Part shown: positions 57,494 to 64,000 of the stretch, piece by piece | Position numbering within the stretch: position 1 is the first letter of the stretch | Layout of the letters: each line of letters starts with the position of its first letter | Source: Isoperla grammatica | Lineage: Eukaryota; Arthropoda; Insecta; Plecoptera; Perlodidae | Length of the DNA stretch: 64,000 nucleotides | Assembly: GCA_945910005.1 (NCBI GenBank) | Contig: OX246745.1 | Coordinates: forward strand, 37,436,482-37,500,481 | Direction: 5' to 3' | Translations under genes and position numbers: made by a program | Notes under the pieces: generated by a model | What the model was told of the DNA's origin: nothing | The model's database searches: none | What the model saw: only the letters and a program-made list of their open reading frames with translations

Positions 57494-58110
57494 TTAACCC
57501 TTTAGTAGGCGGTGGGAAGATTTCTTCCCACCCATTATAAGTTCGCTTCTGGGCGTTGGGAAGATAATTTCCCAGTTTCGGATCGTGCTGCTACCTAGCG
57601 GAGCGCGTGGAAATCACTTAAAAAAATTGGTACATGTCTTGAGGCCGATAACTGCAGTTCGTATAGCGTTTTGGCTTGACAGCTGACTGTGTTTTGTGAC
57701 AACAAAAAAAATTATGAAGAATAAGTGCGTAAAGTGAAAACCCGAGGTGGATTTCTCCAAGCGAGATGTAAATATATCAAATATAAGTATTCTAGAATAT
57801 GATTAGTGACATCTCCATACTCATTTATCACATATTGTACAAAGGTGTACTTTGTTACAAAGTTGGGTAATATTTCACCCAGTGCCCATGCCTGATTGCT
57901 AACATTTGTAGGTTATGTATCTAAAATATGTAAATTTGTGCTTGGAACTCGTATACTGTAACTAATTACTTTTGTATGATTGTTTTAGGGGTGGACGGAA
58001 CTTTATACGTGATAATATCAGGAAAAATCAGTGCAGTTAGTGAAAATGTGACTTTTTAAAAACACTATCCAGTGGGCAGTGGGAAGAAAAATACCCACCT
58101 CATTATTGTT
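57494..58110. mobile_element. Possible piggyBac-like fragment with hairpins
   Basis: A TTAA (57494-57497) is followed by ccctttagtaggcggtggga. TTAA next to CCC is how piggyBac-type elements begin. Just inside is a perfect hairpin, ggtgggaaga-tt-tcttcccacc (57511-57532), and a second weaker one, tgggaagataatttccca. A related motif, gcagtgggaagaaaaatacc, recurs near 58078. No matching GGG-TTAA end was found downstream and no transposase is present, so this may be a truncated element or unrelated palindromic DNA. Confidence 0.3.
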
Positions 58111-58268
58111 TATTGTATGCAATTTTTTTTTTTTTTGAAATATGTATTAAATAATATAACAACTTCAAACAGTAAACTTATATTTTGTAGTTGAAATAAA
58201 ATTGCCCATGAAAGGGGTGCCTATCAACAGATATACACTTTGTTTATCTCCCCCTTCTTTATCAACAC

Positions 58269-58295
58269 TTTTCGCGATTTCGCGGTCCGCGAAAA
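58269..58295. repeat. Short inverted repeat
   Basis: ttttcgcg (58269-58276) and cgcgaaaa (58288-58295) form an 8-bp perfect stem around an 11-base loop that itself contains cgcgg. Function unknown. Confidence 0.6.
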
Positions 58296-58315
58296 ACAAA
58301 CACCTCTACTTATAA

Positions 58316-58498
58316 CCATACCGTGCCATTTCGTGAGCTGTGTTCCGATATTTTATTATTATTTACCGAACCATTTCGTGAACTGTGTTCCGATACTATA
58401 CTGTGCCATTTCGTGAACTGTGTTCCGATATTCATACTGTGTCATTTCGTGAGCTGCATCCGTTCCTCCATATAACTGTCTGCACTGTGTTCCGGCCT
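58316..58498. repeat. Minisatellite, about 36 bp, four to five copies
   Basis: The word catttcgtgaactgtgttcc, with single-base variants, recurs with starts near 58326, 58371, 58406 and 58442. Steps are about 45, 35 and 36 bp, and a degraded trailing copy ends at gtgttccggcc. The copies are separated by short AT-rich linkers such as gatactatactgtg. Not coding. Confidence 0.8.
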
Positions 58499-58583
58499 TA
58501 TTGAGGCGGCGCTGGGCAGAAATAATTAAAAATAAATATATTACTCTATTATTATATTATTTATTTGTAATACTACTTTCCTT

Positions 58584-58644
58584 CCAACCACCAATCACAG
58601 AGCAGCATTGCCATGTGGTGTGCTGCTCTGTGATTGGTGGTTGG
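58584..58644. repeat. Perfect 24-bp inverted repeat with CCAAT boxes
   Basis: The arm 58584-58607 (ccaaccaccaatcacagagc plus agca) is the exact reverse complement of 58621-58644, with a 13-base loop between. Weaker pairing extends outward (ctttcc / ggaaag). Each arm contains a CCAAT or ATTGG box. It could be a cruciform, a hairpin in RNA, or terminal repeats of a tiny element. No promoter can be proven. Confidence 0.85.
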
Positions 58645-58906
58645 GCGAGTCTGAGGAAAGGTCGAGTTGAGGAGCACGTGAGGAACGACTGTGCATTACA
58701 CCCTTACTCTAGAATCATGATAACTACAATATATATATATATTCGCAATGATGTCGTGTTCTGTTGAAGGTGATGAATACTGCTTACAATATGGCGAACA
58801 GTGACTCGACACTACGAGGTTTCAACACTGAGGTTGCCGCTGGTCAGTTCGGGCAATAAGACTCTCGACTCACAATCAAGTTCAGATGTTCACGGTGGGG
58901 GAGAAT
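58645..58906. other. Intergenic sequence, nothing firm
   Basis: Moderately GC-rich DNA continuing from the inverted repeat, then a short tatatatatat tract near 58731. An 88-codon frame at 58501-58767 crosses the inverted repeat and shows no domain. Together with the AATAAA-rich copies that follow, this could be part of a degraded LTR, but I cannot delimit one. Confidence 0.4.
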
Positions 58907-59400
58907 TAACTGAGCTCAGTGTATTGATCATATTTCTTACTTATAAGAAATCTTGTAATTGTATAAATGTCTGATTTAAATAAATAAATATTGTATTCAA
59001 TCGCGTCTCATTACTATTGTATGTATTAATATTGTATCTTTAATCATATTTGTTGCGAATCAATTTGTTGTTAAATATTTGAATTCTATTTTATCATCAA
59101 CTATTCTTGGTGCTCTTTCTTGTGTTACTACTAGGGCCTATATGGTATATTACTGTTTAATTCAGACTAATAACTGAGCGTAATGTAGTGTAAACAGTGT
59201 ATGATCATATTTCTTACTTATAAAGAAATCTTGTAATATGTATACATATTCTGTCGTAAATAAATCAATAAAAAAATAAACATTCTATTAAATCGTGTCT
59301 CATTACAATTGTATGTATTAATATTAATATGATATCGTTATTCATACTTGTTATTAATCAAATTGTTGTTAAATATTTGAATTCGTTTTATAATCAATCT
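58907..59400. repeat. Imperfect direct duplication, about 0.2 kb, with polyadenylation-like signals
   Basis: Two diverged copies lie at about 58907-59100 and 59171-59398. Shared words in order are taactgagc, gatcatatttcttactta, agaaatcttgtaat, tctcattac, attgtatgtattaatat and attgttgttaaatatttgaa. Each copy contains AATAAA runs (aaataaataaatattg; aataaaaaaataaacattc) followed by tc-g-gtctcatta. Repeated transcript-end-like sequence suggests old LTRs or a duplicated 3' end. The source element is not recognised. Confidence 0.65.
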
Positions 59401-60135
59401 TTTGTACTATGTGATAATATACGTATTGTTATATTATTTTGTATTGTGATTTATATTATATTTATGAGCACTTTCGTTATTTTCGTGTGCATTTTTGTTA
59501 TTGTTCAAATCAAGATAGAGCCCACACACTGGGTGTTAACCCTGCGTGGGCTTCTCACAAAGTTAATTTCTTAATAATGTTTTCTCAAATATATTTGACG
59601 GAATCAACTTTATGTATACTAAAAAAAAAAAAAAACATTCCCAAGTAATAAGCTTTTACTAAATTTAGGCTGAAATAAAACCATTTCAAACATTTTACGT
59701 GAAATTTTATTTTTCCCAGATTGCAGTTCCTGATTTTTTGCAACCCTCATTTTTTTAGCTGGGACCGTAGGTGGGTTTAGGTGGGACCGTTTACAAATCA
59801 GTTTTTCTGTTCTTTTTTCGATTTTTTCCTTTTTATTCTTTTTTCACTTATATTTTTATTTTTTTCAGGTTTCTCCTTGATGTTCTTTCATATTTATATA
59901 ATTCATTTTTTATTATTTAATAAATCCATTTTACTTGATTTGATTTTAATTTCTTATTCATTTTTATTGTTCTTGATGTTTCAATGGTACAGGAGTTTGT
60001 TTTTGGTTATTATTGTTATTTACTGATTTCATTATTATTAATTGTTTGCATAGCCTACTGTCTATTCCTTGATTACCGTGCAGCGGTGTTTTGAGTAAAT
60101 CAAAGAGGACGTCCCGTAGCGCTCAGTCAATGAGC
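59401..60135. other. AT/T-rich intergenic sequence
   Basis: Very T-rich on the plus strand. Open frames here (59329-59574, 59781-60026) are runs of Phe/Ile/Leu codons caused by composition, not genes. A small hairpin lies near 59519-59552 (agcccac ... gtgggct), an A-run at about 59622-59636, and a short repeat, gggaccgta / gggaccgttt, at about 59761-59791. At 60110-60140, tagctcattgactgagcg on the minus strand resembles a Pol III A box, but no B box follows. Confidence 0.5.
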
Positions 60136-60143
60136 TATCAATC

Positions 60144-60318
60144 GGGGCGCTCTCCGATGCCCCACTCTCCGATACCCCACCAATCTTTTAAGTCTCCGAT
60201 ACCCCACTACCTGAACATTTTTAGTCTCCGATACCCCACTACCTGAATGAAGCCATGAACACCTCATGAAGCCCATGCTACACCACGTAAAATAAGCATA
60301 CGCGGTAAATTCAAATAT
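60144..60318 (+). repeat. Left terminal inverted repeat of the 1619-bp transposon
   Basis: It contains at least four iterons of ctccgat(a/g)ccccac, two of them within an about 31-bp direct repeat beginning agtctccgataccccactac. It ends near cgcggtaaattcaaa. Iterons of this kind often bind transposase; that role is inferred. Confidence 0.8.
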
Positions 60319-60508
60319 TATAAAATGCATTCTCTATTTAACAGTCGTGTTTCGTGTTCAAACTAGCCTGTTTTATTAAAGGGGATATTCCTCCCTAATA
60401 TAATACTAACCTAAATGATAGTTTTAACAATTATATATTTAATATGTAATTTTTAAATGTACTTTTATGTAATCGTTTGTAACTCAGTTTTTTAACTAAA
60501 TAAGATAG

Positions 60509-60825
60509 ATTGATTGATTGATATTTGGGCTTAACGTCTCATATTTTTGCAACGAGGCTAATCGAGACAATGAGTGGGTGATATATGAAGATAAACTAGT
60601 AGGGTGTTTGGAGGAAAGGGTCAAGTAGGAGGGCGGGGAAGAAAACCGAAGGGGAGGAAACGGGAGTGGGGAGGATGTGGACTGCATTTCGTCTGACTTC
60701 TCCTCCTCGACCTGTCCGGCTAGGGTGGCCCTACCAGAAGCATACGCTTCCGCCGGCATAGCTCTCGGGATCACCAAAGTACGCAAACCTGCCCACCACG
60801 ATAAGGTAGCAGTCCCTGGGCAGGT
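60509..60825 (-). mobile_element. Short retroposon (SINE or truncated LINE) nested in the transposon
   Basis: 317 bp flanked by taaataagatag at 60497-60508 and 60826-60837, a 12-bp target duplication typical of target-primed retroposition. Read on the minus strand it starts acctgcccagggactgctac, continues with ttatcgtggtgggcaggt and ends in a short caat repeat (atatcaatcaatcaat), like the simple-repeat tails of some non-LTR elements. The body resembles, from memory, 5' modules found in some animal non-LTR elements. An open frame of 96 codons (60786-60496) reads through it, crosses the insertion edge and has no recognisable domain. No Pol III boxes were found, so SINE versus LINE fragment stays open. 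Confidence 0.75.
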
Positions 60826-61027
60826 TAAATAAGATAGACGTTAAATATAGAAATTAGAAATAGTTAAATACAATCCTGAATTTTGCAAAAATTTGCGTTA
60901 TAATATTTCACTCAAAACGTAGATGATTTACTGAAAAGGTAGCCGAGTATGCCAATGATAGCCAACATTTTTGGGGACAAAAATCTTTCACGGTAAATGG
61001 ACATAATAGATCGTTCCATGTTATTTC

Positions 61028-61051
61028 GGGGGGGGGGGGGGGGGGGGGGGG
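61028..61051 (+). repeat. Poly-G tract, 24 G
   Basis: An uninterrupted run of 24 G preceded by ttatttc, inside the 1619-bp transposon. Such a tract can form G-quadruplexes and is prone to length error in sequencing. Confidence 0.9.
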
Positions 61052-61602
61052 TCAGTGGGTCAAAACGCCTTGAGTGGGGAGAACTAGGTGAACTATAACA
61101 ATCAATGTAATTTGATTTTTCTCGTCATTTCCATCCAAAGACATGTTATTTGAAATGTAAGTAATCCATTTATTTACAATGGATGTAGTACACATAATAT
61201 ATTTTATGTATAGGGACTCAATGTTCGATTGTGATTCACAGTACCTGTTAGAAACATCTTCAAAAACACTTTCATTATTTAAAAAAATGTGGGGGTTTTA
61301 TTGACGTTGGGCCACGAATGAAAGGGATTTAAACAAGTTGTATCAATAATCAAACTTGGGTTTCACTACAGTTATTTATAAAGATCCAAAACATTATATT
61401 TTCCTGTCAAATAGCTAAACGAACTTATTCCAATAATATTTAGTATAACATAGACAAGACTCAACAAAGATTGAATAATATGCTTGAATACGGAGAGACT
61501 TTGGTGAAAAGTTAGTACTTATACACAATATTTAACTAAATTTACGTCTATCCAGGCCAATAATCAGTTTGAGAAGACTTCAATATACCACATAGTTTTA
61601 AC

Positions 61603-61762
61603 TATTTGAATTTACCGCGCAGTGAACGTGCGCTTAAAATGCGTGGTGTAACACGGGCTTAAGAAAACCGGTAGAGCAGGTAGGTGGGGTATTGGAGAGT
61701 GGGGTATCGGAGACTAAAAAGGTTGGTGGGGCATCGGAGAGTGGGGCATCGGAGATGTCCCC
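61603..61762 (-). repeat. Right terminal inverted repeat of the 1619-bp transposon
   Basis: Inverted partner of 60144-60318. On the minus strand it reads ggggacatctccgatgcccc and carries further iterons. It has diverged from the left copy by substitutions and an indel of about 25-30 bp, so the element is not very young. Confidence 0.8.
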
Positions 61763-61770
61763 TATCAATC

Positions 61771-62118
61771 ACGCGAATGTTGTGGTCGATGCACTACCAT
61801 TGACCACCGAATTGGGGTTGCGCACTCAACCAGAAGGATATTTCATGTCCTGATGAAGACATATTTTTAAGATTTCTTAATTTTTGAAACTATTTTTGAG
61901 ATGAGCAACTCATCTGCATTGCAGAATGGTTTTATCGAAGCTCTACGACCAAAATTTGCATTTTATATTAAACTAGTAAACCCGGCATGCGTTGCAATGC
62001 TAATGAAAGAACTGAAGTGTTTATGTTTTAATTCTGTTTATTGTAGTGCTTTTTGAAACGCAATATATTTTCTTTCCGTCTTGTGGTACACACACGGGGG
62101 GGGGGGGGGGGGTTACTA
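61771..62118. other. Intergenic sequence with an A-satellite-like word
   Basis: Unique DNA in which ctagtaaacccggcatgcg followed by ttgcaatgcta (61973-62002) resembles the A monomer words ctagtaagcccggacatgtg and tgcaatgcta, with the middle of the monomer missing. It ends in a run of 17 G (62096-62112) after acacacac. No gene seen. Confidence 0.5.
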
Positions 62119-62158
62119 ATTCAGAAACCTTCGCGGGCGTACGCACGATAACTCACCA
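62119..62158. repeat. 40-bp dispersed direct repeat, copy 1
   Basis: attcagaaaccttcgcgggc and the following 20 bases match 63092-63131 at about 36 of 40 positions, ending in taactcacca. Both copies follow G-rich tracts, so they are probably parts of two members of one transposon family. Confidence 0.7.
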
Positions 62159-63045
62159 AAGTTTTAATGTAATCGGGTGAATAATAATAGTGTCATGTAG
62201 CGAGGACACGCGCCGACCCACCCTTGTCCCTACCACCCTGGTACGGGACTCGAACCCACGTTCTGGTCGGCTGTCTCAAGGTTTTACTGGGGACGTAACA
62301 CTCGACATACGTGAACTCGTACATGCGGGATCTTTGGCAAGACTGAGGAGAACAGGGAATCTAGGTTATGTTGAATCACAAGACCCTTGGTTCGAATCTT
62401 GAGGAACCATATTTATTATTACTTACATTTATCCTATACGTGGCTTTAGCGTGGCGAACCTGACTATGGTCATAATCAGCCTGATGGGCACATTCCATCT
62501 GATCTAACGAGGGCCAGCACTCCATACCTCATAACCGCATTTCCAGCTGGCAACCGTCCACCCGTTTGTCCTCCAATCGCCTGTCGTGTCCGCGTCTTCG
62601 TCCTCAGATCCATCCGCCCTCTGCCACGTCCATATCGCTCTCTTCCGCTCGTCTCCCGCGTACCCTCAATCTTCGCCCAGGCCGCTAGGACATGCTTCCC
62701 CCGTTCCACCACATCTTCCCTCGCGGGGTCAGCCCTCCACGGCGGCCACGGCCTCCTTGGCTCACGAACCTACCGGGCAACCATCTTGCTCGGCTCCTTC
62801 GAGAGACTCCCCGTTCGTCGCGTGGCGCAAAACTCGCCTCGCCTCGGTTTCTCTGCTGACTTCGCAGTGTCACAATTGAAAGAGTGACGAACACGCTGAC
62901 AAACGCTGTGGCAATAACATATGTGCACACAAGCAGGATGACACACTTAGAGGGTTCATAAACCACGGATTCCAATAAATAGTAAAAGATGGACAAGTCC
63001 ATCCTTTTACATCACAAAAGAACGCATTAGTGCATGTCGGTGGCT
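62159..63045. other. Intergenic sequence with a GC-rich block, no gene recognised
   Basis: Positions 62470-62870 are distinctly GC- and CpG-rich against AT-rich surroundings. Overlapping open frames on both strands (62586-62879 plus, 62712-62476 minus, 63002-62685 minus) have low-complexity Ser/Pro or Arg/Gly content and no domain I recognise. At 62240-62255, on the minus strand, gtgggttcgagtcccgt looks like a tRNA T arm (B box), but no A box or cloverleaf accompanies it. A plus-strand word, ggttcgaatcttgagg at about 62388, is similar. The block may be a fragment of a GC-rich retroelement. Confidence 0.4.
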
Positions 63046-63248
63046 CAGTGGTGGTGAATGGGTGAGGGGGGTTGGGGGGGCGCTTGTGATCATTCAGAAA
63101 CCTTCGCGGGCGTGCGTACACTAACTCACCAGCTGAGTAGTTGGATTTTCCCGGAGGGAAAGCCCCCGGACCCCCATTTATTTTTGGTTCCACTCTCTAT
63201 AATATGAGTTAAAACCCCCTCCTTTCCAAAATCCTGGATACGCCACTG
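63046..63248. mobile_element. Fragment with a hAT-type right end
   Basis: The right edge, atcctggatacgccactg, matches in inverted form the CAGTGGCGTATC tips of the two hAT-type copies, and C-rich and G-rich runs lie just inside. The left edge, cagtggtggtgaatggg, matches only in its first six bases. No 8-bp duplication was found (left neighbour cggtggct, right neighbour ctctaagt). This is probably a truncated or degraded relative. It contains the second 40-bp direct repeat copy (63092-63131). Confidence 0.5.
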
Positions 63249-64000
63249 CTCTAAGTTGTGTCTTACATTGTAATCACTATGTTTTTTATGTATAATCAAT
63301 TTTATTACTAATTATCGAATAAATGTTCAAAATAACTACGCTAATGATTATATTTCATTCAGTCTGTAGGGCTTACCAAAACACAGTGCGCTGTTGAGTT
63401 AGATTTTCGATTTTTTGTTGCAATCTTGAGATATAATTAAATAATGGTAATTTTGTGCGGTTTTAACGAAGAGACTATCCTTCGCTCAAAGGCATATTCC
63501 GAGTTTCCAACAAGTATTTTTTATATTACACTTCCGACTGTTTGTGGACAGCATATCTGTCTGCCAGATGCAATCTGCGGGTGGTAGGGGCGTAACGGGG
63601 CTTTCTTTCAAACCCGCGCGAAATAGTTGTGACGTCAGTGCGGGTCCACTACCTCCCTCCGTCTACCTGCACGAGCTAAGCGGCCACACAAGTATTCGGA
63701 CTGTTGATGTGCGTAGGTGCATAATATGCGATTGTGAGTTCTGACCAGCACAAAACTTTTAAACAGTTGGGTTGTAGTTATAATAACTGTTGTTTCATTT
63801 TATTATTTTGTAGTCATGATTTTAAATAGTGTTTTACGTGTGTTTTGGGGCTAATGGTTTACTCCCGTCTCGGCTACCGGCTACCCCTCATCGTTAACTG
63901 AGGCTCATATTTTTGTGTGTCAAAATAATATGTGTACATAAATTAATCGTATTAGTTCAATGTTGAGACTCTGATATTAATTGGAGGTCTAACCTTTTCT
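63249..64000. other. Intergenic sequence, possible GC-rich regulatory block
   Basis: Mostly AT-rich. From about 63565 to 63720 it is GC-richer and contains tgacgtca (63630-63637), the palindromic CRE/ATF site, within a stem acccgcgc ... gtgcgggt. A 66-codon frame (63544-63744) crosses this block and shows no domain. Nothing identifies a promoter, and the block could equally be transposon-derived. Confidence 0.4.

Larger units (their letters stand above)
60144..61762. mobile_element. DNA transposon with long iteron-bearing terminal inverted repeats
   Basis: 1619 bp, flanked by tatcaatc at 60136-60143 and 61763-61770, a perfect 8-bp target duplication. The two ends are inverted copies of each other over roughly 160-175 bp (about 60144-60318 and 61603-61762), beginning GGGG and sharing ctccgatgccccactctccg and further in cggtaaattcaaa. 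Each end carries several iterations of the word ctccgataccccac (left end near 60152, 60167, 60194, 60226). The middle has no transposase frame and includes a nested retroposon and a poly-G tract. Long inverted repeats with G-rich tips and an 8-bp duplication suggest a Mutator-like (MULE) element. A hAT is less likely because the CAG tip is absent. Family assignment is inference. Confidence 0.85.

Noticed and set aside
59329..60026. Hydrophobic open frames as small membrane proteins
   Set aside because: They are T-rich DNA read as Phe/Ile/Leu codons, with no supporting context.
60110..60145. Pol III A box (tagctcattgactgagcg, minus strand)
   Set aside because: No B box lies within a suitable distance, and the word is interrupted by the transposon target site.
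62230..62400. tRNA gene or tRNA-derived SINE
   Set aside because: T-arm-like words (gtgggttcgagtcccgt on the minus strand, ggttcgaatctt on the plus strand) lack a paired A box, D arm and acceptor stem.
62476..62879. Overlapping open frames in the GC-rich block as a gene
   Set aside because: Low-complexity composition on both strands, no domain, and frames explained by high GC lowering stop-codon frequency.

Overview
This window looks like animal, probably arthropod, nuclear DNA. The basis is tens of kilobases of tandem satellite, a mag-like Ty3/gypsy retrotransposon, short hAT-type elements with 8-bp target duplications, AT-rich flanks and no operon-like coding. The arthropod call is inference from the retroelement style. 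I see no host protein gene, rRNA gene or intact tRNA gene that I can support.

Positions 1-56050 are one compound satellite locus built from two unrelated satellites that share a 79-bp period. Satellite A is GC-richer, with key words agtaagcccggacatgtg and tgcaatgctacgctgctt, and has a common 83-bp variant. Satellite B is AT-rich, with key words gaaacttctttgtcattg and gtgtttgatcaacagac. They are arranged in six composite units of the form A array, a unique spacer of constant 795 bp, then a B array. Each B array passes into the next A array at the same nucleotide. Spacer-to-spacer distances are 9082, 8749, 7311, 4521 and 7490 bp, and nearly all the variation lies in the A arrays. Two later tandem duplications can be delimited: a 7311-bp one (about 22320-29630 and 29631-36941) and a 4521-bp one (about 33260-37780 and 37781-42301), the second overlapping the first.

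The sixth unit is the most divergent and carries the insertions: a 689-bp hAT-type element in its spacer (46837-47525) and a 3909-bp gypsy element in its B array (49603-53511, minus strand). The two 142-bp LTRs of the gypsy element differ at one base. Even so, most of gag is missing, and the coding region is broken by a stop codon, a 23-bp insertion and a frameshift beside a 99-bp duplication in the reverse transcriptase.

From 56051 to the end is ordinary AT-rich intergenic DNA full of transposon debris. It holds a second hAT copy in inverted orientation (56524-57210, perfect 8-bp target duplication), a possible piggyBac-like end with hairpins, a 36-bp minisatellite, a 24-bp perfect inverted repeat, an imperfect 0.2-kb duplication, and a 1619-bp transposon with long iteron-containing terminal inverted repeats and an 8-bp target duplication (60144-61762). 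A 317-bp retroposon with a 12-bp target duplication is nested inside that transposon. Two long poly-G tracts and fragments of further repeat families complete the region.

The most interesting object is the compound satellite itself: two equal-period satellites alternating around a conserved non-repetitive spacer and expanding by multi-kilobase tandem duplication.
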